Shown: positions 36,095 through 44,748 of the stretch, piece by piece
How the letters are laid out: each line of letters opens with the position of its first letter
How positions within the stretch are numbered: position 1 is the stretch's first letter
Origin: CAVTLG01 sp963735495
Lineage (GTDB): Bacteria > Chloroflexota > Ktedonobacteria > Ktedonobacterales > Ktedonobacteraceae
Direction: 5' to 3'
DNA: 64,000 nucleotides
NCBI GenBank assembly: GCA_963735495.1
Contig: CAVTLG010000009.1
Coordinates: 992,001-1,056,000 of the forward strand
The notes under the pieces: model-generated
What the model was told of the DNA's origin: nothing
Databases searched by the model: none
What the model saw: only the letters and a program-made list of their open reading frames with translations
Translations under genes and position numbers: made by a program

Positions 36095-36103
36095 GTTTGC
36101 GAC
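36079..36103 (+). terminator. Hairpin overlapping the end of the TnpA fragment
   Basis: GTCGCAAAC (36079-36087) pairs perfectly with GTTTGCGAC (36095-36103) around the stop codon. No T run follows, so termination is only possible. Confidence 0.4.
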
Positions 36104-36163
36104 AAATCGGCCAGCACTGATTTTCTGCTTCTGTCAAAACCGTGCTTATTTTTTGATCTGATC

Positions 36164-36886
36164 TCAGGCAACCTCGTCAGTCTTCTCCGTTTGAAAGCCT
36201 GTCCAGCCGGATCGCTCGATGGCCTCTAACGCGTTAAAGACAATTGAACGTGCTAGAGCGACAGCCAGTATCGTATCGCGCTCCTCGTAGGCGCGGACCT
36301 GGCGTTCCCTATCATTCAACGCTTGTTCCAGACGTCCTGGTTGAGCAAGACTGAGATGACGCAATTGGAGTGTTCGTAATCCCAACGAATCCAGGATGCG
36401 CTTCACCTGCCGGTTGCCGCAGATATCCGCCTCCGCTTCGCGAAAAGCAATATTTGCCCAGAAGTAGGCATCGACATCCTGCGCGGCGGCTGTTTCCCGT
36501 AACTGCGGGAGAAATCCTCTGAGCACCGTGATAGACACATCTGATGCGTCTTTCGCGATCAACTCCGCTGTTAGCATTAACAGATTGGCGCGGACCTGGT
36601 AGATCTCACGCACCTCTGGCAGGCTGATACGCGCCACAGAAGGCCGCCGGCGCGGAGGAATAGTCACCATGCCCTCTTTTTCCAACAGGAGCAGTGCCTC
36701 GCGGACAGGCGTCCGGCTGGTCTGAAACTGTCTAGAGAGATCAACCGAATTGAGATCATCGCCTGGTTGGAGGCGTCCTTCAATAATGGCACAGCCAATC
36801 CACTCTGCAATTGATCCCACCAGCGAGTCCGGGTGGGTCGAACGCTCGAGTACACGCGCCAGAAGCTCATGACTGTTCGTTTTCAT
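36164..36886 (-). CDS. GntR-family (FadR/FCD subfamily) regulator of the methylcitrate genes
   Basis: This 240-aa regulator has a winged HTH at about 18-85 (LVGSIAEWIGCAIIEGRLQPGDDL ... FQTSRTPVREALLLLEKEGMV) and an all-helical FCD ligand-binding domain from about 95 onward, with Asp/His-rich positions (e.g. FREAEADICGN). The start at 36886 follows GAGGAGCAG. The frame is open far upstream (to 37231) but that part crosses the divergent promoter region and is rejected. It is transcribed away from prpB across about 240 bp that contain two GTGTCGACA sites, matching the FCD-type operator pattern (GT...AC), so it likely controls itself and prpBCD in response to a propionate-derived metabolite. Confidence 0.88.
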   Translation of the reverse strand: MKTNSHELLARVLERSTHPDSLVGSIAEWIGCAIIEGRLQPGDDLNSVDLSRQFQTSRTPVREALLLLEKEGMVTIPPRRRPSVARISLPEVREIYQVRANLLMLTAELIAKDASDVSITVLRGFLPQLRETAAAQDVDAYFWANIAFREAEADICGNRQVKRILDSLGLRTLQLRHLSLAQPGRLEQALNDRERQVRAYEERDTILAVALARSIVFNALEAIERSGWTGFQTEKTDEVA

Positions 36887-36905
36887 ACTGCTCCTCTTTT
36901 TGAAA

Positions 36906-36988
36906 GTGTCGACAGCAAAGCAGGGAAGTACCCTTGCAAAACTGCTCTTTTTTGTGTTATATGTTTTATTATAATCCATGTGTCGACA
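36906..36988. promoter_or_regulatory. Two GTGTCGACA operator copies in the GntR-prpB intergenic region
   Basis: GTGTCGACA occurs at 36906-36914 and 36980-36988. Its centre TGTCGACA is a perfect palindrome of the FadR-subfamily type. The copies are 74 bp apart (about seven helical turns), on either side of the AT-rich promoter-like stretch TATATGTTTTATTATAAT at 36958-36975. Confidence 0.65.
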
Positions 36989-37129
36989 ATCCTGGGTGCG
37001 GTAGCGCAATGAAAGTCTTTCAGCCTCATTGTAAGGGGAGGATTGTTGGCACGGGAAGGAAAAGTGGTCGGAGCGTTCACACGGTTCTGGACACGTGCGT
37101 TCGTATCCTTGGATGAAAGGAGGAACGGC

Positions 37130-37171
37130 ATGATTGCTCGACAAAGGCAGTGTTGCCGTACAGGCCAGTGA
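37130..37171 (+). CDS. 13-codon leader ORF coupled to prpB
   Basis: ATG at 37130 has the best ribosome site in the region (AAAGGAGGAAC). It encodes MIARQRQCCRTGQ and stops at TGA 37169-37171, overlapping the GTG at 37168 that can start prpB (GTGA overlap). A translated leader or coupling device is plausible. A frameshift near the true prpB start is the alternative. Confidence 0.45.
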   Translation: MIARQRQCCRTGQ

Positions 37172-38073
37172 AGAGCAGAAGTTTCTCGGCAGGCGCTCGC
37201 CTGCGTGCGGCTCTGAACGTTGAGCGACCATTACAGGTAGTTGGAACGATCAATGCCTATAGCGCCCTGATGGCCGAGCGCGTCGGCTTCCGCGCACTCT
37301 ATATCTCTGGTGCTGGCGTGGCTAACGCCTCGTATGGCCTACCTGATCTGGCATTGACAACACTTCACGATGTGCTGGAAGATGTCCGGCGCATCACCAG
37401 CGTGACCGATCTCCCTGTTCTGGTGGATATCGATACCGGCTGGGGCAACGCGCTGATGATTAATCGAGCTATTCGCCAGTTGATCAGTGCTGGCGCTGCT
37501 GGCGTCCATATCGAAGATCAGGTGTTGGCAAAACGCTGTGGTCACTTACCCGGCAAAGCCCTGGTTTCAGCCAGCGAAATGGCAGACCGGATCACAGCAG
37601 CGATTGATGCAAAGACCGATCCAGATTTTGTCGTGATGGCACGTACGGATGCGCTGGCTGTCGAAGGACTGGAGCCGGCACTGGAGCGTGCAATTCGCTA
37701 CCGGGATGCTGGTGCGGACATGCTCTTCCCCGAAGCGTTGACCGAGTTGGCCTACTATCGTCGCTTTGCGGATGTCGTCGACATTCCGCTGCTGGCGAAC
37801 ATGACCGAATTCGGGGTGACACCGTTGTTTACTACCCAACAACTCGCCAGCGTCGGCGTTCGCCTGGTGCTCTATCCCCTATCGGCCTTTCGCGCCATGA
37901 ATGCAGCCGCGCTCAACGTCTACACCACGGTGCGCCGTGAGGGGACACAACAGCAGGTGCTCTCGACGATGCAGACGCGCCAGGAACTGTATGATTTCCT
38001 TCACTATGCATCCTATCAGGAAAAAATTGATCAGCTATTCAGACACAGTGGAGAAGAAAACGATGACCAATAA
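37168..38073 (+). CDS. prpB: 2-methylisocitrate lyase
   Basis: This protein of about 301 aa belongs to the isocitrate lyase/PEP mutase superfamily. It splits 2-methylisocitrate into pyruvate and succinate, the last step of the methylcitrate cycle. It shows the substrate-binding ISGAGVANASYG, the metal-binding DIDTGWGN, GVHIEDQ, and the lyase catalytic loop KRCGHLPGK with Cys. The length is usual for PrpB. The start is set at GTG 37168, coupled to the leader ORF. GTG 37150 in the same frame is the alternative (6 residues more) but has poorer spacing. The 3' end overlaps prpC by 11 nt, so prpB and prpC are one operon under the divergent GntR regulator. Confidence 0.92.
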   Translation: MKSRSFSAGARLRAALNVERPLQVVGTINAYSALMAERVGFRALYISGAGVANASYGLPDLALTTLHDVLEDVRRITSVTDLPVLVDIDTGWGNALMINRAIRQLISAGAAGVHIEDQVLAKRCGHLPGKALVSASEMADRITAAIDAKTDPDFVVMARTDALAVEGLEPALERAIRYRDAGADMLFPEALTELAYYRRFADVVDIPLLANMTEFGVTPLFTTQQLASVGVRLVLYPLSAFRAMNAAALNVYTTVRREGTQQQVLSTMQTRQELYDFLHYASYQEKIDQLFRHSGEENDDQ

Positions 38074-39181
38074 AACAGCCGGTGGCCTCGCAGGCATTGT
38101 TGCCGGAGAAACTGCTATCTCAACGGTGGGGAAAACGGGCGTCGGATTGACGTATCGTGGCTATAATATCGAGGATCTAGCTGCGCATGCCTCATTTGAA
38201 GAGGTTGCCTACCTGCTGCTCTATGGCAAACTCCCCGATCAGGAGGAACTTGCCACCTATCAGCAACGCTTAATCTCCCTGCGAGCACTCCCCCCCGATC
38301 TCAAAATTATTCTTGAACATTTGGATGGGCAAGCGCATCCGATGGATATTTTACGTACTGGCTGCTCGGCACTGGGCGTGCTGGAGCCAGAAAGCGCGAC
38401 GCACGACCAGTATGCAGTTGCTAATCGCTTGCTCGCCAGTTTTCCGGCCATCCTGCTCTACTGGTATCATTACCATCAGCATGGTCAACGCATTGAAACG
38501 GTGACTGATGACAAGAGCACTGCGGGATACTTTCTGCGTCTCTTGCATGGCGCCCCTCCTGAGGAACTGCAACGACAAGCGATGAACGTCTCCCTGATCC
38601 TCTATGCCGAGCACGAGTTCAACGCCTCCACATTCGCGGCACGTATTGCGGCTTCCACTCGATCTGATCTCTATTCCGCATTCACCGCCGCCATTAGCAC
38701 GTTGAAAGGTCCCTTACACGGTGGCGCTAACGAGGCCGCCATGGCGCTGATCCAGCAATTTCAGACACCAGAGCAAGCAGAACAAGGCGTCTTACAACTC
38801 CTCGCACAAAAACAGGTCATCATGGGATTTGGGCACCGCGTCTATCGCATCTCTGATCCACGTTCTGACGTGATCAAGCCCTGGGCACGCAGTATGGCAG
38901 AGCATGATAACGCGCAATCACTCTATAACGTTGCCGAGCGTATTGAACAGGTGATGCAGCGTGAGCGCCACTTATTCCCCAATCTCGATTTCTATAGCGC
39001 TGTTCTGTATCATTGCTGTGGAGTTCCTACCGAACTCTTCACCCCGCTTTTTGTGCTGGCAAGGACCTCCGGCTGGTCCGCACATGTCTTTGAGCAACGT
39101 AGCAACAACAAACTTATTCGCCCAGATGCTGAGTACCGTGGACCAGATCCACGTCCATATATACCGCTCGCCGAGCGCTAA
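38063..39181 (+). CDS. prpC: 2-methylcitrate synthase (citrate synthase family)
   Basis: This 372-aa enzyme condenses propionyl-CoA with oxaloacetate, the first step of the methylcitrate cycle. It has GLTYRGYNIEDLA at about 32, the active-site His in LKGPLHGGANEAAM, the second His plus Asp region in GFGHRVYRISDPRSD, and a C-terminal ending that fits short Gram-positive-type (type II-like) citrate synthases. ATG 38063 lies within the end of prpB, with GTGGAGAAG upstream. The longer in-frame extension to 37901 is inside prpB and is rejected. Its position between prpB and prpD supports methylcitrate rather than plain citrate synthase activity. Confidence 0.92.
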   Translation: MTNKTAGGLAGIVAGETAISTVGKTGVGLTYRGYNIEDLAAHASFEEVAYLLLYGKLPDQEELATYQQRLISLRALPPDLKIILEHLDGQAHPMDILRTGCSALGVLEPESATHDQYAVANRLLASFPAILLYWYHYHQHGQRIETVTDDKSTAGYFLRLLHGAPPEELQRQAMNVSLILYAEHEFNASTFAARIAASTRSDLYSAFTAAISTLKGPLHGGANEAAMALIQQFQTPEQAEQGVLQLLAQKQVIMGFGHRVYRISDPRSDVIKPWARSMAEHDNAQSLYNVAERIEQVMQRERHLFPNLDFYSAVLYHCCGVPTELFTPLFVLARTSGWSAHVFEQRSNNKLIRPDAEYRGPDPRPYIPLAER

Positions 39182-39274
39182 GAGGCTGGCGGTTTTACGC
39201 TATCTGAAACGGATGGTGATTGCTTGCTCGCTCAGAGCCAGGAGCACAATTTAAGATGGAGAGGAACAGAGTAC

Positions 39275-40726
39275 ATGTATTCTCATCACATACAACCAGA
39301 AACGGTGCGACCGGAACCCGATCAGGTTCTGGTCGCTCTTGCCAGGTACGTGAGCGAAACGTCGATCTCCAGTGGAGAAGCGTATACGACGGCTCACGCC
39401 TGTCTGCTCGATGCACTCAGCTGTGCAGTTTTGGCGCTCCGTTATCCTGAATGTCGCAAACTGCTAGGACCGCTTGTACCAGGAACAATCGTGCCGTATG
39501 GAGCTCGTGTTCCTGGTACAGCATTTGTCCTGGACCCGGTACAGGCAGCGTTCTCTCTCGGCACGATAATTCGTTGGCTGGATTTCAATGATACCTGGCT
39601 AGCTGCCGAATGGGGACATCCTTCGGATAATCTCGGCGGGATCCTCGCCAGCGCAGACTATCAGAGCCAGATCCGCCGAGCAAACGGGCAGGACCCGCTG
39701 GTGATGCGGGATGTGCTCACGGCGCTGATCAAAGCCTATGAAATTCAGGGCATACTGGCACTGGAAAATAGTTTGAATCGTGTTGGGCTGGATCATGTCT
39801 TGTTTGTGAAGGTTGCCTCTACCGCCGTTGTTACCGGACTATTGGGAGGAAATCAGCAGGATATCATCAACGCACTGTCCAATGCCTGGATCGACAATGG
39901 CAGCCTGCGTACGTATCGTCACGCGCCCAACACCGGGTCGCGCAAATCCTGGGCAGCAGGCGATGCAACCAGCCGGGCCGTCCGGCTGGCTCTCATGACG
40001 ATGCAAGGCGAGATGGGCTATCCCACCGCGCTCACCGCCAGCACATGGGGCTTCTTCGATACAGTTTTCGGCGGAAAACCGTTTGTGGTATCGCACCCCT
40101 ATGGTTCCTATGTCATGGAGAATATCCTCTTCAAAATAGCATTTCCTGCTGAGTTCCATGCACAAACGGCGGTAGAATGTGCGATCACGTTGCATGAGCA
40201 GGTCAAAGATCGGTTGGACCAGATCGAGAAAATAGTGCTCACCACCCAGGAATCAGCAGTACGCATTATCGACAAGACTGGCCCACTCGCCAATCCTGCG
40301 GATCGCGATCATTGCCTTCAGTATATGGTGGCAATTGGCCTGCTCAGCGGTCAATTGACGGCTGATGACTACGAGGATGAGCGTGCGCGCGACCCGCATA
40401 TCGACGCGCTCCGCGCCAGCATGGTCGTTGTAGAGGACCCACGCTACAGCCGCGACTACCTGGACCCAGAGAAACGCTCGATAGCTAACTCCGTCCAGGT
40501 GTTCTTTCAGGATGGGAGTGCCACCGAAAAAGTCGTGGTGGAATATCCCCTTGGACATCGGCGACGGCGCGCCGAAAGCCGGGCTGCCCTGGAGGAGAAA
40601 TGGCTCTCCAACCTGCGCACCTGTTTCCCTGCCAAACGTGTACAGGCTCTGCTGGACGTTTGCCTGGACGCACAGAAACTGGAGACGCTGCCCGTCCAGG
40701 ATTTTATGCGCTTGTTTGCGAATTAG
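39275..40726 (+). CDS. prpD: 2-methylcitrate dehydratase (MmgE/PrpD family)
   Basis: This 483-aa cofactor-free dehydratase turns 2-methylcitrate into 2-methyl-cis-aconitate. The MmgE/PrpD hallmarks are present: DALSCAVLALRYPEC, RWLDFNDTWLAAEWGHPSDNLGGILASADY in the N-terminal helical domain, and WAAGDATSRAVRLALM. The C-terminal lid carries YPLGHRRRRAESRAALEEKW, with the family's GHP/GHRR-type motif. The start at 39275 follows GGAGAGGAAC. It is the last gene of prpBCD, 93 nt after prpC, and is followed by a terminator. An aconitase-type isomerase for the next step is not encoded here and would be supplied elsewhere. Confidence 0.92.
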   Translation: MYSHHIQPETVRPEPDQVLVALARYVSETSISSGEAYTTAHACLLDALSCAVLALRYPECRKLLGPLVPGTIVPYGARVPGTAFVLDPVQAAFSLGTIIRWLDFNDTWLAAEWGHPSDNLGGILASADYQSQIRRANGQDPLVMRDVLTALIKAYEIQGILALENSLNRVGLDHVLFVKVASTAVVTGLLGGNQQDIINALSNAWIDNGSLRTYRHAPNTGSRKSWAAGDATSRAVRLALMTMQGEMGYPTALTASTWGFFDTVFGGKPFVVSHPYGSYVMENILFKIAFPAEFHAQTAVECAITLHEQVKDRLDQIEKIVLTTQESAVRIIDKTGPLANPADRDHCLQYMVAIGLLSGQLTADDYEDERARDPHIDALRASMVVVEDPRYSRDYLDPEKRSIANSVQVFFQDGSATEKVVVEYPLGHRRRRAESRAALEEKWLSNLRTCFPAKRVQALLDVCLDAQKLETLPVQDFMRLFAN

Positions 40727-40734
40727 AGCTGGCA

Positions 40735-40775
40735 GGAAAACTTCCCCTTGGTAAACGGAAGTTTTCCTTGGCACT
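40735..40775 (+). terminator. Rho-independent terminator of the prp operon
   Basis: GGAAAACTTCC (40735-40745) pairs perfectly with GGAAGTTTTCC (40757-40767) and is followed by TTGGCACTTTT. Confidence 0.75.
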
Positions 40776-41146
40776 TTTCTCTCGCCAACCCCCATATGTT
40801 TGCCGGAAGAGCAAATTGGACGTTAACAGTTGCCAGAAGTGCATATTTTACTGGATGAGTACAATGGAGAGTGTGGGATTGTTTTTGTAGATCGTGGGTA
40901 CCATCCTTGGCATGAAGGACCATTAGTCAACACATTCAAGCAGATGAGATTCGAGCAAAAGGAAGGAAAATCATCATTTGGATGGCATTCGCGATGGATA
41001 TCAGTACTCGTTTATGGATGGCAGGGGTGGTGAGTCATCATTGAGTCGTTCAGAGTCCTGCGTGCAAAAAAACTGTGCCCCAGAATTTGGCCCGGAATGT
41101 ATCAGGATCCACCAACTCCGGACAATATCACTGATCCGTAACAATA
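40776..41146. other. Intergenic stretch with no recognised gene
   Basis: A short frame at about 40830-41033 (LPEVHILLDEYNGECGIVFVDRGYHPWHEGP at its beginning) has a plausible composition, but I see no ribosome site and do not recognise a family. It may be the remnant of a gene. Confidence 0.3.
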
Positions 41147-41209
41147 TTTAGTCAGGTACTTGACAAACATTTCCATCCCTGCTATTATTTAGTCAGGTAC
41201 CTGACTAAA
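41147..41209 (+). promoter_or_regulatory. MarR promoter with two operator copies
   Basis: TTGACA (41160-41165), 17-bp spacer and TATTAT (41183-41188) form a strong promoter. A perfect palindrome TAGTCAGGTACCTGACTA lies just downstream of the -10 (41190-41207, extended by one T-A pair on each side and more). An imperfect copy (TAGTCAGGTACTTGAC, 41149-41164) overlaps the -35. Both positions suit repression by the MarR protein encoded next. Confidence 0.75.
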
Positions 41210-41243
41210 TAGGCATTTGACAACGCACGAAAGGGTTTGTCGC

Positions 41244-41846
41244 ATGAGGATCAGCAGTGAAGAGATTTTAGAGAAATTCACACGTATTCAGACGTTACAG
41301 CAACGCGATCAGAACCAGCATTTCATGCGATTCGGACCGTGGAGCAACACACAGAGAGGACAGGGGCGTCTCCTCTCTGTACTCAAGATGAGACCCCAGA
41401 TCAGTCAGAAGGAGTTATTATATCTGTTAGATATGAGCAAACAGTCCTTAGCAGAACTGCTCACGAAGCTGGAAAAAAATGGCTATATTACACGCGAGCC
41501 TTCTCCAGAAGACCGCCGTAGCTCCATCATCATCCTGACTCAAGAAGGGGCCGCCATGTCTGAAAGCGTGGATGATATGCAGCTAGAGCGGGACCTGTTC
41601 GACGACTTCACTGATGAAGATTTGGCTCAATTCAGTCACTATCTGCAACGCATTGTAGAACGACTTGAAAAACAAGCGACCGATGACGATGAAGAAATGC
41701 GTAAGCAGATGATGGAAAGGTTCTTAAGTAGACCGCCCTTCGACAAACGTCCCTTCAATAAAGCCCCTTCTTCTCCAGGTTTTTCGGGCCGCTCCGCTGG
41801 CAGACATGGTGGACGACCTCGTGACCACGACCGGGAGCAACCCTAA
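41244..41846 (+). CDS. MarR-family regulator with a long charged tail
   Basis: This 200-aa protein has a winged HTH at about 35-125: GRLLSVLKMRPQISQKELLYLLDMSKQSLAELLTKLEKNGYI, then the wing REPSPEDRRSSIIILTQEG. The dimerisation helices follow. Unlike usual MarR proteins of about 145 residues, it has an extra tail (about 155-200) rich in Arg, Pro, Gly and Asp (RPPFDKRPFNKAPSSPGFSG ... DHDREQP), which is probably disordered. The start at 41244 has GAAAGGG upstream, and the TTG at 41217 is less likely. It probably represses itself and the flavin monooxygenase genes that follow, through the two operator copies at 41147-41209. Confidence 0.88.
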   Translation: MRISSEEILEKFTRIQTLQQRDQNQHFMRFGPWSNTQRGQGRLLSVLKMRPQISQKELLYLLDMSKQSLAELLTKLEKNGYITREPSPEDRRSSIIILTQEGAAMSESVDDMQLERDLFDDFTDEDLAQFSHYLQRIVERLEKQATDDDEEMRKQMMERFLSRPPFDKRPFNKAPSSPGFSGRSAGRHGGRPRDHDREQP

Positions 41847-41990
41847 CAGCATATCCATCATTGGAGCAAAGCATCTTTGCAGGCAAGAGAAAGATGTTCG
41901 TTCGCGGTGAAGACCAGGACACATAAGAGCCGCCTGAGATACAACAGGCAGGCTCAGAGAGACTCTACCCAATTTTTAGGAGGAAAGAGC

Positions 41991-42788
41991 ATGACACACA
42001 GGAATAATTACCGTATTGCTATTATTGGCGGGGGTCCGGGAGGCATGACGCTTGCCCGAATACTACAAACGCGTCAGATCAAGGCAGTCGTTTTTGAGCG
42101 GGAACACTCTGCTCAGGCGAGAAGCCAGGGAGGAGGTCTGGATTTACATACGGATACAGGTTTACACGCGCTCCATCTCGCAGGACTTGACGAGGAATTT
42201 CATCGAATGGTACCTGACCGATGTAGACCACCAACATCCTGCGGTGGCTGAGCTCGTCGGCCATGGTACGATGATGGCTTTTGAGGATGATGATCCATCT
42301 AAAGATGATAACAATAAGCAGGGACTTATCGCTCAGCGCAATGGTCATGGCCAAATTCGTGTGTACGCTGTATTCAATAATCTCGATCTGAAGGGCCTTG
42401 ACGCCAATGATCCCTCCAATGCACGTCGCTGGCTGCTTGAACAATTCGAAGGGTGGTATCCTGGGCTGCGTGCGCTTATTGAAGAGAGTGATGGCACGTC
42501 CGCGATCAGGCCCCTCTACAGACTTCCCGAAAATCACTCCTGGGACTTCCGTCCAGGCATCACGCTGTTAGGTGATGCGGCTCACTTGATGCCACCTAAT
42601 GGAGAAGGGGTGACCAGGCGATGCTTGATGCCGCTGATCTTGCTCAAGCACTCAGTACCTCTTCAAGCATTGAAGAGGCTATACAAAGCTACGAACAGAC
42701 TCTGTTTGCTCGTATGAAAAGTGTGGAGGACAATGTCCGCAAAGCACTGGAAGCAAGAGAGCACAGAGAAGAAACAGGTACAGTATGA
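41991..42788 (+). pseudogene. FAD-dependent monooxygenase (TetX-like), collapsed by deletion and frameshifts
   Basis: A start at 41991 behind AGGAGGAAAG gives an intact FAD-binding N-terminus (YRIAIIGGGPGGMTLARIL, VFERE, GGGLDLHTDTGLHAL). At about 42215, after GLDEEFHRMV, the frame changes and the homology jumps forward to VDHQHPAVAELVGHGTMMAFEDDD, losing about 130-170 residues. The GD motif (GITLLGDAAHLMPPNGEGV) is then present, but near 42612 another frame change is needed to reach DQAMLDAADLAQAL and SIEEAIQSYEQTLFARM, ending at 42788. Members of this group oxidise aromatic or tetracycline-like compounds. This copy is surely dead. Confidence 0.8.
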
Positions 42789-42981
42789 TGGCCTCTTTTC
42801 CCGGTTCCCGGCAGTTTCAGGAACCAGTGAGAGAAGATCCCATTTTCCCGCTCCGAAGCAGTCGTATTATAATGTCGTCCATCCGTTCCGTCGTTATAGC
42901 AAGCTGTTCTGTGATGCAGGAAGCTTACCGCAAAAATTCAAAATATTGTCAGCATTTGACTGAAAAGTGAGGTATGAACGA

Positions 42982-44247
42982 ATGAAAAATAATAGAGATG
43001 TTTCTATGATTGGCACACGTCCTCTGAAAATCCTTATCTGCGGTGGCGGCATTGCCGGGCCCGCGCTGGCCTACTGGCTGGCTTGCACTGGTCATGAAGT
43101 TGTGGTCGTTGAGCGCTTTCAGGCTCTGAGAGCTTCGGGTGCGCAAATTGACCTGCGCGGTCAGGGTATCGAAGCTATCAAGCGGATGGGACTCTACGAC
43201 ATTATCCGCAGCAAGCGTGTCGATGAGCCGGGAACGTCGTATGTCAACACGAAAGGCAAAGTAGTGGGGACGCTCATGGCCAATACGTCCGGCAAGGGCG
43301 CACAATCGCTTACGTCCGAATACGAGATTATGCGCGGAGACCTCGTACGCATACTGTACGACGCAACGAAAGATCATGTGAAGTATCTGTTTGGCATAAC
43401 CATCAAGCGTTTCGAGCAAGATGAAAAACAGGTAATCGCTTACTTTTCTGATGGCTCATCTGATACGTTCGACCTTCTGGTTGGAGCGGACGGGCAGGGT
43501 TCGTCCACGCGTAAAGCCATTCTTCCGTCTGACGCTCCTGATCCTTACCTGCACCTGGGATTAGACATGGCCTACTTCTTCATCCCTCGTGTCGAGACGG
43601 ACACAAACTTCCGCTATACATACAGTAGTCCCGGTGGGCGCATGATCATGCGCAGAAGCCACAATGCAACAGACACTCAGGTGTACTTTGTACTCAGAGA
43701 CGATGAGCACGAAACCTCAGCCATTTTTAGAGCCTCGCTTGATGAACAAAAGAAGTTCTGGACACAACAATTCAGTGGAGCTGGGTGGCAGACGGAACGT
43801 TTCCTCGAAGGTATGCAAACAAGCGAGAATTTTTACAATCAGGAAATTGTGCAGGTGCGCTTAGATATGTGGTCTAAGGGGCGCGTTGTGCTCCTGGGAG
43901 ATGCCGCCTACTGCCCATCTCCGTTTAGCGGTATGGGGACTTCAGCCGCTCTCATGGGTGCCTATGTCCTGGCTGGTGAGATTAACCGCAATCCTGACAA
44001 TTTGTCTCAAGCCTTCGCAAACTACGACAGGATTTTGCGGCCTGTTATCGATGAGGTTCAAGATGTGAATCCTTCCCTTCTTCGTCTCGGCATTCCCAAA
44101 TCGCGGTTTGGCATTCAGGTGCTTCTTTCCATTGGCTGGCTGGCTGGCTTCCTTCACCTTCCCGAACTCATGGCAGGGTTTTCAAAGGAAGATAGGGATG
44201 GTGGCTGGAAATTGCCAGCATATCCAGAACTAAAGCCAGGACTGTAG
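42982..44247 (+). CDS. FAD-dependent aromatic-type monooxygenase
   Basis: This intact 421-aa group A flavoprotein monooxygenase has a dinucleotide-binding GGGIAGPALAYWLACTGHEVVVVER at about 17-41, the DG-type motif LLVGADGQGSSTRK near 160, and the GD motif GRVVLLGDAAYCPSPFSGMGTSAALMGAYVLAGEI near 300-330. It hydroxylates small organic substrates using NAD(P)H, FAD and O2, and relatives include antibiotic-inactivating and aromatic-degrading enzymes. ATG 42982 is chosen over GTG 42967 because GAGGT lies about 10 nt upstream. With the collapsed paralogue before it and the MarR gene, it forms a likely detoxification cluster. The substrate is unknown. Confidence 0.85.
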   Translation: MKNNRDVSMIGTRPLKILICGGGIAGPALAYWLACTGHEVVVVERFQALRASGAQIDLRGQGIEAIKRMGLYDIIRSKRVDEPGTSYVNTKGKVVGTLMANTSGKGAQSLTSEYEIMRGDLVRILYDATKDHVKYLFGITIKRFEQDEKQVIAYFSDGSSDTFDLLVGADGQGSSTRKAILPSDAPDPYLHLGLDMAYFFIPRVETDTNFRYTYSSPGGRMIMRRSHNATDTQVYFVLRDDEHETSAIFRASLDEQKKFWTQQFSGAGWQTERFLEGMQTSENFYNQEIVQVRLDMWSKGRVVLLGDAAYCPSPFSGMGTSAALMGAYVLAGEINRNPDNLSQAFANYDRILRPVIDEVQDVNPSLLRLGIPKSRFGIQVLLSIGWLAGFLHLPELMAGFSKEDRDGGWKLPAYPELKPGL

Positions 44248-44349
44248 ATGGCCCTAGTGTACCCGATAGTCCCGAAAAGTAAAAAAGACGCCATTCCTTG
44301 CTAGAATAGGAAAATAGTAAAATACCTATAAAAGTAGAGAATGGCTTAG

Positions 44350-44616
44350 ATGTACCTTACCATATTTGACCGCATAGAGCAAGTTAACCAGGATGTGTTG
44401 ACAGTAGATGTAGCATCATTGTATCGGGCATTTGAACAAGTGAAAGATGGGCAAAGAAAGAAAGGAACGTGTTATCCTTTTGATTTTTTCGGTGTAAAAA
44501 AACGTTGCTTCACAAATGCGACATTTTTGTGCACAGCCACAAGAAGCCCCACAATTGTTGCTTGGCAAGCTCTCAAGGGAAAACGGGTACACTTAAGAGC
44601 CCTACGTTCTTCATAG
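44350..44616 (+). pseudogene. N-terminal remnant of an ISAs1-like transposase
   Basis: The frame begins MYLTIFDRIEQVNQDVLTVDVASLYRAF with EQVKDGQRKKGTCYPF, resembling the start of ISAs1/H-repeat-type transposases (LYxAFxxVxDxRxxxGxRYPL). After about 40 residues the sequence loses homology through frameshift or truncation, and no catalytic motif follows. No terminal repeats were identified. Low-GC flanks (44280-44345) support a foreign insert. Confidence 0.5.
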
Positions 44617-44748
44617 GCATCTCTGGACAAGCTACAGATCAAGGACTATACTAGGAACGCGATATTTTTTCTGAGGAGTGATATTTTTTAAAGCACAATC
44701 TATCTCTCAGCAAAAGCATACCTATTCTTTGCACGGAGGATTTGAGCC

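Noticed and set aside
36104..36163. Right end of the Tn3-type transposon
   Set aside because: A stretch with GTGCTTATTTTTT loosely resembles a Tn3 end, but it does not match the complement of the 38-bp left end and lacks the terminal CCCC.
40830..41033. 67-codon frame after the prp operon
   Set aside because: No ribosome site and no recognised family. It is mentioned only as a possible remnant.
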